Positions 1 to 7,015 of a stretch of DNA of 17,088 bases are shown here, piece after piece (positions within the stretch are counted from its first letter, which is position 1; each line of letters starts with the position of its first letter). The position numbers and the translations under genes are program-made. The stretch spans positions 1-17,088 of the forward strand of contig JBGSIF010000167.1 in NCBI GenBank assembly GCA_041742635.1, read 5' to 3'. The DNA comes from JTS-AC122 sp041742635 (GTDB lineage: Bacteria; Planctomycetota; Phycisphaerae; Phycisphaerales; UBA1924). The notes below the pieces were generated by a model. That model was not told where the DNA came from and did no database searches. It worked only from the letters and a program-made list of their open reading frames with translations.

Positions 1-964
1 AGAACGGCACATCCACGCCCGCCACCGGCTGCGCGTCCAGCACGACGCCCCGGATCTCGCTCATGCTCGTCGCTATCACGTCCACGATCCCGCTGGCCAG
101 CCGCGGTCGCTGCACCGGCGTTTCGTCTCGAACCACGTTCCCGTTCGTCGGCAACTGATTCCCGCCATCGTTCGATATCACCCGGAACGCGCTGATCGCC
201 GCCGGCTGCAGCGCGATCTGCACGTTCCGGTCCAGGTCTTCCCAGTTCGAGTTCGGCTGCGACGAGTTTTGCGGCGGCCCGGGCCACACCGGCGAGGGAT
301 CCGCCAGCGTCGTCGGCAGCGGTGTCGTCGGGGTCGCATTCGGCTGCTGCAACACATACGCACGCCGCGCCAGCACCCAGTCCGACGCGTACCGATCCGG
401 ACCCGTCACCCCGAACCCCGGCGTCGTCGTATTGTCGTTCGGATCATCCAGCCGAAGGTCCGACAGATAGTTCGTGTCCTGCGGGTTCCACTTCAGCCCG
501 TGCCCGTAATAGATCATCGCCTCGTTCGAGCGCGGCGACCGATCCGGATGCACCGGCGTCCGCTGCGATGTGAAATCACCCTTCGCAAAGAACAGAATCT
601 CGTCCACCCGCCGCGTCCGCGGATTCGGCGCGCCGGGCGCGAGCGTAATCGCCGCGCCAGAGTTGTTCGGCGGCCCGCCTGCCGTCTGGTTCCGTATCAG
701 CAGAAACCCCGACCGCGACATCGACGCGAAGTCCGAACGCAACTGCCGCTCGATCAGCGTGGCGTAACTATTCGTGTTGCTCACACGCCGACCGGCCCGC
801 GCCGTATCACCCGCCGACCGGAAGATCCGCGCCAGCCCCACCGTGATCAGCGACAGCATCGCTACCACCACAAGCAACTCGATCAGCGTAAACCCCGCCA
901 GCGTTCGCTTGTGCGAACGAGTGCGGCGGATGTCATCGGCAGATATCTGATTACGTTCTAGCAT
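1..964 (-). CDS. GspJ-like prepilin (3'-truncated by window edge)
   Basis: This is a prepilin-type protein, the last of four in the operon. The ATG at 964 opens a 24-residue basic leader ending TLAG, followed by FTLIELLVVVAML, a class III prepilin cleavage site (G|F) with Glu at mature position +5 and a hydrophobic helix of about 20 residues. At least 321 residues are encoded and the frame stays open to base 1, so the C-terminus is outside the window. The part after the helix has no domain I recognise; it is rich in Asn, Pro and Arg. GspJ proteins are usually about 200 residues, so this one is large. Its place after G-, H- and I-like genes is the canonical gspGHIJ order, and that is the main reason for the J assignment. 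A GAGG lies 9 nt before the ATG. The gap of 113 bp to the I-like gene makes it the only prepilin here not overlapping its upstream neighbour. The family call is sure; the J subtype is an inference. Confidence 0.88.
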   Translation of the reverse strand, partial: MLERNQISADDIRRTRSHKRTLAGFTLIELLVVVAMLSLITVGLARIFRSAGDTARAGRRVSNTNSYATLIERQLRSDFASMSRSGFLLIRNQTAGGPPNNSGAAITLAPGAPNPRTRRVDEILFFAKGDFTSQRTPVHPDRSPRSNEAMIYYGHGLKWNPQDTNYLSDLRLDDPNDNTTTPGFGVTGPDRYASDWVLARRAYVLQQPNATPTTPLPTTLADPSPVWPGPPQNSSQPNSNWEDLDRNVQIALQPAAISAFRVISNDGGNQLPTNGNVVRDETPVQRPRLASGIVDVIATSMSEIRGVVLDAQPVAGVDVPF

Positions 965-1077
965 CGCATGTTCCTCGTGCGAGCGTCCGTGCATGGCTTA
1001 TCGCCGCACATCCGCCGCATCACCCCGCACCCATCACTCACACACCCGATTCCATCCCCCGCTTCGCGTTTGCGTCG

Positions 1078-2202
1078 TTACTCGCGTACTTCGTACACCT
1101 TCACCGCCGCCGGCACCTTCGCCGTCAGAACGATCTGGTGAAACACCGGTTTCCCATCCGGCCACACAAGCGTCGAAACCGACGGGGGCAGCGGCGCTTC
1201 CAGCGTCACGTACCGCTCCGTCCCGTTCTGCACCGATCCCGTCACCGTGTGGATATTCCCAAGGTTATCTATCACCTTCTGCCCAACCTGCCGCAGCATC
1301 GCCCACTCTTCCGCGCTGGCGTTCGTTTCCAGGTAGATACGATCGCGCACGAGCCGCCCCATCCCGTCGTTCCGCACTTCAACCTGAAGCGTGAACGGAG
1401 CCGCGTAGTCTCCCGTTCCATCACCCGTCGGCAGCCCGGTCGTTGCATTCGCACCCACCGGCCGTAGACGCTGCGCGTTCGGTATCGCGCTATCGGCGAT
1501 CGCCGCGTAGATCGTCCGACCCATCTGCGGACGCATCCGCAGGTCCAGCCGGCGCACAAACACCGCCACGCGCAGCGAGTCCGTCGCCGCGTTGTTCCCC
1601 GTCGGGCCGGTATCCGGGATTCCGTCGTCGATCCGCTGCACCGCAAGATCCCACACAAACTGCGGCGGCGCCAAGTTCGGCGACCCCTGCGGGTACAGCC
1701 GTACCGACACCGGCATGTTCATCCGGTTCTGAGCGTTCGGCGCGCCGAGCTCCACACTGTTCTGTATGTTGTCGATCGGCGGAACGTACCACTCTCCGTG
1801 CTGATACGCCGCCGTCCCCAGCCGGCTCGGGCGGTACGCCGGCGGGATCGCGCTGTTGTCGTAGTATCCACGCATCAACTTCCAAATATTCCGCGGCTGA
1901 AGGTTCGGCCCCTGCGGCGTCAGCGAACTCTCGAAGTTCATCGACTTCAGCGTCGCCAGCGCCGTATCCGCCGCCATCGCGCCGTACGTCTCGTCTTGCG
2001 CGATCCGCTGCGAGCGGATCACGACCGGGAACACCGCGCCAAGCCCCAGCAGCCCCAGCGCAAGGATCAGCACCGAGATCATGATCTCCAGCAGCGTGAA
2101 CCCCGCCCGTCGATGCCCAGTCGTTCTCATACCACACACAGGCGCGTCGCCTTTCTTCCCTGCTCCCACACCCCTACTGCAACTTCCTATCTTCATCCTC
2201 AT
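1078..2202 (-). CDS. GspI/PilV-like prepilin
   Basis: This 374-residue prepilin has a 34-residue leader ending RRAG, then FTLLEIMISVLILALGLLGL, which has the G|F cleavage site, Glu+5 and a membrane-spanning helix. The helix continues into GAVFPVVIRSQRIAQDE, the usual start of the exposed domain. The rest (about residues 70-374) shows no domain I can name. The chosen ATG at 2202 overlaps the stop of the H-like gene by 4 bp (ATGA) and has a GGTGGAG Shine-Dalgarno-like stretch just upstream. An internal ATG at 2130 would give a more ordinary 10-residue leader but lacks a good ribosome site, so it remains a second choice. GspI is usually about 120 residues; the excess length is shared by all the pseudopilins here. 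The first 56 bases resemble those of the H-like gene. Confidence 0.9.
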   Translation of the reverse strand: MRMKIGSCSRGVGAGKKGDAPVCGMRTTGHRRAGFTLLEIMISVLILALGLLGLGAVFPVVIRSQRIAQDETYGAMAADTALATLKSMNFESSLTPQGPNLQPRNIWKLMRGYYDNSAIPPAYRPSRLGTAAYQHGEWYVPPIDNIQNSVELGAPNAQNRMNMPVSVRLYPQGSPNLAPPQFVWDLAVQRIDDGIPDTGPTGNNAATDSLRVAVFVRRLDLRMRPQMGRTIYAAIADSAIPNAQRLRPVGANATTGLPTGDGTGDYAAPFTLQVEVRNDGMGRLVRDRIYLETNASAEEWAMLRQVGQKVIDNLGNIHTVTGSVQNGTERYVTLEAPLPPSVSTLVWPDGKPVFHQIVLTAKVPAAVKVYEVRE

Positions 2203-3362
2203 GGCTCCACCTTCACTTCCCGCAGTTCGCTCGTGAAGCGGTCCACGATGTACACCCGCGCGTCGCGGATGTAGTTCGGCTCGCGCGAATCCGGCGTGCC
2301 GTTGTTATTCAGATCCCCGCTCCCCTCCACCCACTGCGCGATCCGCTGCGCCGTCACACCCATCACAAACCGCGGCGCGGCGGGGTTCACACCAGTCAGC
2401 GTGTACAAACTCCCCGTCCCACCATCCAATCGCACACCCAGCGCCGACGCCAACTTCCTTTCATCTCCCAGCGCGATCGACTTCACCGGCTTCACCAAGA
2501 TGGTGTCCCCGGACAAGTCCCCGATCAGGTTCCGGCGCGTGATATCCGTCAGCCCGTTGTCCACCAGCGCGGTCTGCACATACCGCCGATAGTTCTTCAA
2601 GTATGGCGCGTACCGCCCGAACGTGGCACCTGTGCGGAACTTCGAATCTACCCCAGGCAGGAACACCAGCGCCGACGCCCCGCTCGCCTGACTCACCAGC
2701 CCGGTCCCCGATTCGAACCGCACCATGAACGTCTGCCGGTTCTTCCCGTCGTTCACCACGTTCTTATTGAACAGATCGGTTTCGGGAAACACCCAGTCGC
2801 TCCGCCGACGGTCCAAGCCATACCGCGCCTGCTGCCCCATCTCAGGCGCGTACCACTGCAAATCGATCGAGTTGATCGGCGCGTACCCACGCACCATCCA
2901 GTTCCGCGGCAACTGCACCGGCTCCGCCGTCTCCAGCGGCACAAACACCTCGCGCAGCACCGGCGTATTCGCAAACGGCACCCCCGGCACCTGCACCGGC
3001 GCGTCCAGAAACTCCCCCACCTTCGTACACGTAATCATCGAGAATCGCTGTGACTGCGAGTCATATACGAATACCACCGCCCCGTCCTGTCGCCCGCCGC
3101 CACGCAGCGCGGCGTCCCTTCCCGACCGCAGCGCGTTCCGCAGCAGCGTCTCCGCCATCGTCTCCTCAGACGACCGAAGCATCGCCGAGAACGACGGCAC
3201 CGCCACGCTCAGCAGCACCCCCAGAATCAAGATCACCACCATCATTTCCATCAGCGTGAACGCACGCCACGCTCGACTCTTTGAACACACCACACGGCCA
3301 CTCTCTTCCCCATTCTTCCCTAGTCCCAAATCCCAAATCTCAATTCCCATCTTCGTTCTCAT
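2199..3362 (-). CDS. GspH-like prepilin
   Basis: This 387-residue prepilin has a 34-residue leader ending AWRA, then FTLMEMMVVILILGVLLSVA. Residue -1 is Ala rather than the usual Gly; Glu is present at +5. The segment after the helix, AVPSFSAMLRSSEETMAETLLRNALRSGRDAA, resembles the alpha-helical start of GspH/FimT-type pseudopilins. The remainder is unassigned. The start at 3362 is fixed by a 4-bp ATGA overlap with the G-like stop and by GGAGG 7 nt upstream. The open frame extends 82 codons further upstream, but that part is antisense-like low-complexity sequence lying over the G-like gene. It is translationally coupled to both neighbours and probably adds a minor pseudopilin to the fibre tip. 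Confidence 0.9.
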   Translation of the reverse strand: MRTKMGIEIWDLGLGKNGEESGRVVCSKSRAWRAFTLMEMMVVILILGVLLSVAVPSFSAMLRSSEETMAETLLRNALRSGRDAALRGGGRQDGAVVFVYDSQSQRFSMITCTKVGEFLDAPVQVPGVPFANTPVLREVFVPLETAEPVQLPRNWMVRGYAPINSIDLQWYAPEMGQQARYGLDRRRSDWVFPETDLFNKNVVNDGKNRQTFMVRFESGTGLVSQASGASALVFLPGVDSKFRTGATFGRYAPYLKNYRRYVQTALVDNGLTDITRRNLIGDLSGDTILVKPVKSIALGDERKLASALGVRLDGGTGSLYTLTGVNPAAPRFVMGVTAQRIAQWVEGSGDLNNNGTPDSREPNYIRDARVYIVDRFTSELREVKVEP

Positions 3363-4219
3363 CGTCCCACCTCCACCAAGTTGTCCGCGTTCTCTGGTGC
3401 GCCCTGCGTCGGAGGATTGTCGTTGATCCGTCCATCCGGACCTTTGCTCACGATCGCAAACCCCGCCGTCCGGAGTTCCTCGTTCAAGTTGGGCAGCCCG
3501 ACCACCTTCGGCACGTTGTAGTTCTGCACCGTCCCCGCGTTCGGCAACCCCGTCGGCACAAACCGCGGCTCCCACCGGTAATAACGAATCGTGTTCAGCG
3601 GCAGCCAACTCGTGTTCGACGACACCTTACCCCACCGATCGATCACCACCACTTCCGACTGCCCCAGCGTCGCCGTCGGGTTCCGCCGGATCCGCGCCGG
3701 ATCACGCCCCATGTCGAAGTACGAGTCATACTTCCGCCCACTGCGTGAGAACGATCCATCGTCCAGCGGCTTGGTGAACCCCGGCCCTTCAATCCCGTCC
3801 TGCGCCGACCCCATCACGCCCATCACGTAGAACGGCAGCGAGAACACGCTCCATCGCGGTGCATTGGGCTGCACCTCGCCGCGCAGGAACGCCGTATCTC
3901 GAACGAGCGGCTGCTGCGTGTTCCGGTCCAACGGACTATCCAGTCGAAACTCACCCACCGCGGCGATGTTGTCGTTCACCAGCGGCGGCAAAAACCCGTG
4001 GTCCTGCTTGAACTGCTCCACCGCCACTTTCATGTTGCTCAGGAACAACCGCTCGCCCGCTTCGCGCCCGCCGCGGATCGCCCGCCCGAACGTCACGAAC
4101 GCGATCGTCGCTACCACCGCGATGATCAGCACCACGATCGACAACTCGATCACGGTGAACCCGCGCCGCAACGCGCCGCGCCCGCGGCTCCCACGTTCCT
4201 TGTTCGTTGCCAGGTTCAA
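3359..4219 (-). CDS. GspG-like prepilin (TTG start)
   Basis: This 286-residue prepilin starts MNLATNKERG, with a 20-residue basic leader ending LRRG followed by FTVIELSIVVLIIAVVATIA. It has Gly at -1, Glu at +5 and a hydrophobic helix. After the helix comes GGREAGERLFLSNMKVAVEQFKQDHGFLPP, which matches the GspG pattern of a long helix followed by a Pro-rich turn. The C-terminal GFAIVSKGPDGRIND recalls the GspG ...SxGpDG... calcium-loop region. No ATG is usable near the leader. The TTG at 4219 is preceded at 6 nt by a perfect AAGGAGG, and its TTGA overlaps the gspF stop exactly as the ATGA overlaps do at the next two junctions. It is probably the major pseudopilin, though twice the usual length of GspG. 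Confidence 0.88.
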   Translation of the reverse strand: MNLATNKERGSRGRGALRRGFTVIELSIVVLIIAVVATIAFVTFGRAIRGGREAGERLFLSNMKVAVEQFKQDHGFLPPLVNDNIAAVGEFRLDSPLDRNTQQPLVRDTAFLRGEVQPNAPRWSVFSLPFYVMGVMGSAQDGIEGPGFTKPLDDGSFSRSGRKYDSYFDMGRDPARIRRNPTATLGQSEVVVIDRWGKVSSNTSWLPLNTIRYYRWEPRFVPTGLPNAGTVQNYNVPKVVGLPNLNEELRTAGFAIVSKGPDGRINDNPPTQGAPENADNLVEVGR

Positions 4220-5499
4220 ATGCCGCCTCCTTGCAGCGACTCGATCATCGCCACCAGCGGGATGAACATCGCCACCACGATCGTTCCGACGACCACGCCC
4301 AGGAACACCATCAGCATCGGTTCGATGAGCTTGACCAGCGACTGCACCTCGACATCGACCTCTTCGTCGTAGTTGTCCGCGATCTTCATCAGCATCGCGT
4401 CCAGGTCGCCCGTCTCCTCGCCCACGTCGATCATGTTCACCACGATCGCATCGCACACCTTGCTCTCACGCAGCGGCGACGCGAAACTCTCCCCCTCGCG
4501 GATCGAGTCGTGAACCTTCGCCAGCGCCTTCTCGAACACGTAGTTGCCGGAGGTCTCTTTCGTGATCGTCACCGCTTCCAGGATCGGCACGCCCGCCGAG
4601 ATCAGCGTCCCCAGCGTCCGCGTGAACCGGGCCGTCGTCGTCTTCCGAATCAACCTTCCGAACAGCGGCGACCACAGCACGATCGTGTCCGTCGCCGCTC
4701 GCCCAGGCTGGGCCTTGCGGATCAACTTGATCGCAAAGAAGATCACCAGCGGCGAGAACAGAATATAAATCGCGCCCGGCACCACCTGCCCCACATCCTT
4801 CCCTGCGATCCAGTTCGAGATATTAATCAGGAACTTCGTCAGCGCGGGCAACTTCACCCCGAAGTCGCGGAAAATCTCCTCGAACTTCGGCACGATGAAG
4901 TACATAATCAGCGTCACGATCGCCGTAGCGATGATGATGACCGCCAGCGGGTAGATCATCGCCCCCTTGATCTTCCTCTTGAGCCGCTGTGCCTTCTCCA
5001 TGAACTCGGCGAGGCGCTGCAGGATGATGTCCAGCACGCCGCCGACCTCCCCCGCCGCCACCATCTTCGTGTACAACTTGTTGAACGCCCGCGGGTGCTT
5101 GGCGAACGATTCGGACAGGCTCGTCCCGCCTTCCACGTCCTCGCACACCGTCTGCAACACGCTCTTCAGTTTGCTCGGCTTCTGCTGGCTCTCCAGGATT
5201 TGCAGCGACCGCAGCAGCGGCAGCCCGGCGTCCTGCAGCACCGACAACTGCCGCGTGAACTGCGTCAGTTTCTGCTGCGACACCCCGCCGACGCTGATCG
5301 ACACTTCCTTCTTCTGCTTCTTCTTCGCCCCCTCGGCGGCCGCCGCCGCGTCCTCCTTCTTCTTCTGCTCCCGCACCGACGTCGGGAAGAACCCCTGGCT
5401 CTTGATCCGCTGGATCGCTTCCTCGCTGCTCGCCGCCTCCACCGACCCCTTCTGTGGCTTCCCGGCGGCATTCAACGCTTCATACGCAAACACAGGCAT
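4216..5499 (-). CDS. gspF: GspF/PilC inner-membrane platform protein
   Basis: This 427-residue protein is the inner-membrane platform of type II secretion or type IV pilus systems, which couples the ATPase to pilin extrusion. It begins MPVFAYEALNAAGK, the standard GspF/PilC opening. It then has two copies of the T2SSF domain: the first around residues 78-205 (AGLPLLRSLQIL at 91, EVGGVLDIIL at 151) and the second around 288-415 (AGVPILEAVTI at 302, EETGDLDAML at 361). Membrane segments lie near 180-203, 239-260 and 393-418. Residues 46-66 are an unusual Lys/Ala-rich linker (QKKKEDAAAAAEGAKKKQKK) between the N-terminal strand region and the first domain. Length is slightly above the usual 400-405. 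The start is supported by GGAG about 6 nt before the ATG. It is coupled to the G-like gene by a 4-bp overlap. Confidence 0.97.
   Translation of the reverse strand: MPVFAYEALNAAGKPQKGSVEAASSEEAIQRIKSQGFFPTSVREQKKKEDAAAAAEGAKKKQKKEVSISVGGVSQQKLTQFTRQLSVLQDAGLPLLRSLQILESQQKPSKLKSVLQTVCEDVEGGTSLSESFAKHPRAFNKLYTKMVAAGEVGGVLDIILQRLAEFMEKAQRLKRKIKGAMIYPLAVIIIATAIVTLIMYFIVPKFEEIFRDFGVKLPALTKFLINISNWIAGKDVGQVVPGAIYILFSPLVIFFAIKLIRKAQPGRAATDTIVLWSPLFGRLIRKTTTARFTRTLGTLISAGVPILEAVTITKETSGNYVFEKALAKVHDSIREGESFASPLRESKVCDAIVVNMIDVGEETGDLDAMLMKIADNYDEEVDVEVQSLVKLIEPMLMVFLGVVVGTIVVAMFIPLVAMIESLQGGGI
4220..4232 (-). promoter_or_regulatory. Strong Shine-Dalgarno deciding a TTG start
   Basis: On the minus strand AAGGAGG occupies 4232-4226, followed by six bases and then TTG at 4219. 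It lies inside the last codons of gspF. It is the best ribosome-binding site in the operon and fixes an otherwise invisible non-ATG start for the G-like pseudopilin. Confidence 0.8.
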
Positions 5500-5525
5500 G
5501 GTTCTTCTCCGTCTCTAAATATCAT

Positions 5526-5618
5526 CCGTAGTGCAAGTTTCTCAACTTGCACGGTTATCTTCAAATCCGACCCGTAGTGCAAGTTTCTCAACTTGCACAA
5601 GTTATCTTCAAATCCAAT
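5526..5618. repeat. Tandem pair of REP-like hairpin units
   Basis: Two copies of a unit of about 46 bp lie head to tail. Each begins CCGTA, followed by a perfect inverted repeat: GTGCAAGTT, loop TCTC, AACTTGCAC (5531-5552 and 5577-5598). Each is followed by a near-identical tail, TTATCTTCAAATCC. The hairpin bases are identical in the two copies; a small difference falls just after the stem (CACGG versus CACAAG). The pair sits between the short secreted remnant and gspF and would be transcribed in the gspF leader. It could be a REP-like element, an RNA-stabilising stem or a processing site; there is no T-tract typical of a terminator. Confidence 0.85.
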
Positions 5619-5675
5619 ACCCGCCGACGCCCCGCATTTCCATATCTCGCCCCGACGAACCTCTTTCTCGTACTC

Positions 5676-5774
5676 GTGCCACCGAAGTCGGACTGCTTTT
5701 GAGGCCGAATTCGGTGTCTTACGTCCTACGCCTCACCAAGACACCGAAGTCTCAAAAGCAGACTTCGGTGACAC
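5676..5774. repeat. Long nested inverted repeat
   Basis: The left arm (5676-5720) and right arm (5738-5774) are inverted copies around a 17-nt centre. Matching blocks are CACCGAAGTC, TGCTTTTGAG and TCGGTGTCTT; the left arm carries two extra 4-nt insertions. Each arm is itself an inverted repeat; the right arm has CACCGAAGT, 11 nt, ACTTCGGTG. The result is a cruciform-capable, hairpin-within-hairpin element with no coding capacity. It looks like a small non-autonomous element or folded RNA structure. It begins 13 bp from the stop codon of the short secreted ORF at 5787. Confidence 0.8.
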
Positions 5775-5786
5775 GGTCATAAGACT

Positions 5787-5945
5787 TCAGGGCCACCTGC
5801 CGGTACCCGCCGTGTTATAGAAGTTGTCTTGAATTCCACCTCCGTGAACGACACGTACACGAAATCGGTTGCTCTGTGCCACGCATGTCGAGGCAAAGGC
5901 AAGAAGCCCGATCAGTAGAACAAAACTGTTCAAAGTTGTACGCAT
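5787..5945 (-). CDS. Short secreted protein, probably a truncated remnant
   Basis: This is a 52-residue ORF. Residues 1-23 form a convincing Sec signal peptide (MRTTLNSFVLLIGLLAFAST, cleavage near CVAQ), followed by only about 28 residues beginning SNRFRVRVVHGGG. The start overlaps the last 16 bp of the FGE-fold gene and has GGTGG just upstream. The mature beginning resembles that of the PEP-CTERM protein at 13808 (FEFRARFVERSG), and such proteins are normally over 200 residues. The ORF ends right beside the nested inverted repeat. I infer the remnant of a PEP-CTERM-type gene cut short by rearrangement or repeat insertion. A genuine small secreted peptide cannot be excluded. Confidence 0.45.
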   Translation of the reverse strand: MRTTLNSFVLLIGLLAFASTCVAQSNRFRVRVVHGGGIQDNFYNTAGTGRWP

Positions 5946-7015
5946 GGGCCACCCTTTCTTCGAGTCGAAGTTCGGTGCAAAACAAAAATGCCAACAAGCA
6001 ATGCTGCTGTGGGATTGGGAACGGTCGATGCCAATCGCAGTCCGATTCCGGTGGTTGGCGAGTTCACTGAACCACTGCTTGTTCCCCAAATCCTATCAAG
6101 GAACATCCAAGCGACATCATCACCAGCGGCCGACCCCATATAGCCTCGCTCGAACCGAAATGACCCAAACGGTGTATGACCCGGAAAAATCTCCTCATTC
6201 CATTCCGACGTACCTCCGCTCGTATCGAGAAGCCCCCATGGCGACAGCGAATCTGGATACGCCCCCAACGCAATATTGCGTTCCAGTCCCGGATGTTCAA
6301 TATCGAACGGCAGCCCGGCACTTGTGGTCCCTTCGCCGGGAGGTCCGGGGGTACCGAGCGTGTCACTCTGATTCCTTGCTAACCACCAACCACCCTGATC
6401 CTCTCCGTACCGATCCGGATCATACTGGAACGCCTTCAACTGCTCGTCCAACGTCGGTATCCAGAATCGAGCACCCGGCAAGTGATTGCTCGCATCTGTG
6501 AACTGGCCGTTCAGAAGTGTCCCCCACGTCGATACGTCGTACGCACCGCCAAGCAGCGATTGCGGGTCCGAACCTTTGCCGTTGTGCAGCCAATTACAGT
6601 ACAGGCCGCCCATCCGCCACGGCACGCCAAACACCGGCGTCATGGCAGCGTCGGCCACATCGGTTCGCAGTTGGTATATTCCGTCCGTTCCGCGTTCGGC
6701 GTTCCACCATGTGAGGTTAGCGTGCCAGAACTGATTGGGCGTACCGTTCGCCCCGCCGAACGTGTTGAGGAACTCCATCCACTGACCGGTCGTCACTTCG
6801 AGCGTACTCATCCGGTACTCGTACCCGACGCTCCCGCGGCCATTCACCACCTGATGGGCGTAGTCGGGGTCGTTATCTACATACGCTGGATTCCCCACCG
6901 CGCCAATCGTGGACCAGGTGAAGTCATAGTCCGGTGCCGGCTGCGCCGAGGCGACGGCACCCGCCGCACACGCAGCAACCAGCACGCACTTCTGAAATGG
7001 CTTCACCATCCTCAT
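5930..7015 (-). CDS. Secreted FGE/SUMF1-fold protein with PEP-CTERM-like tail
   Basis: This 361-residue exported protein has a signal peptide at about residues 1-25 (KCVLVAACAAGAVASAQ). The body has the layout of the formylglycine-generating-enzyme (sulfatase-modifying factor) fold: MSTLEVTTGQWMEFLNTF early, GARFWIPTLDEQLKAFQYD where family members have RLPTEAEWEYAA, SPWGLLDTSGGTSEWNEE where they have N.(F/W)GLYDMSGNVWEW, then RFERGYMGS and finally GIGLRLAS where they have GFR. The cysteine pair used by true FGE is absent, so I infer a structural or binding role rather than sulfatase maturation. The C-terminus VPNPTAALLVGIFVLHRTSTRRK looks like a PEP-CTERM sorting signal (PNP in place of PEP) with a few extra residues. 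The ATG at 7015 overlaps the gspE stop (TGATG), with GGAGG 7 nt upstream inside gspE, so it is coupled to the secretion ATPase. A GTG at 7018 is a poorer alternative start. Confidence 0.88.
   Translation of the reverse strand: MRMVKPFQKCVLVAACAAGAVASAQPAPDYDFTWSTIGAVGNPAYVDNDPDYAHQVVNGRGSVGYEYRMSTLEVTTGQWMEFLNTFGGANGTPNQFWHANLTWWNAERGTDGIYQLRTDVADAAMTPVFGVPWRMGGLYCNWLHNGKGSDPQSLLGGAYDVSTWGTLLNGQFTDASNHLPGARFWIPTLDEQLKAFQYDPDRYGEDQGGWWLARNQSDTLGTPGPPGEGTTSAGLPFDIEHPGLERNIALGAYPDSLSPWGLLDTSGGTSEWNEEIFPGHTPFGSFRFERGYMGSAAGDDVAWMFLDRIWGTSSGSVNSPTTGIGLRLASTVPNPTAALLVGIFVLHRTSTRRKGGPCVQL

Noticed and set aside
269..961. 230-codon plus-strand Arg-rich frame
   Set aside because: Shadow of the J-like prepilin, whose signal helix is on the minus strand.
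4207..5577. 456-codon open frame on the plus strand antisense to gspF
   Set aside because: His/Arg/Leu-rich shadow of a GC-rich gene; gspF on the other strand has full family motifs.
5526..5618. CRISPR-like repeat pair
   Set aside because: Only two units, the spacer-like part is itself repeated, and there are no cas genes.
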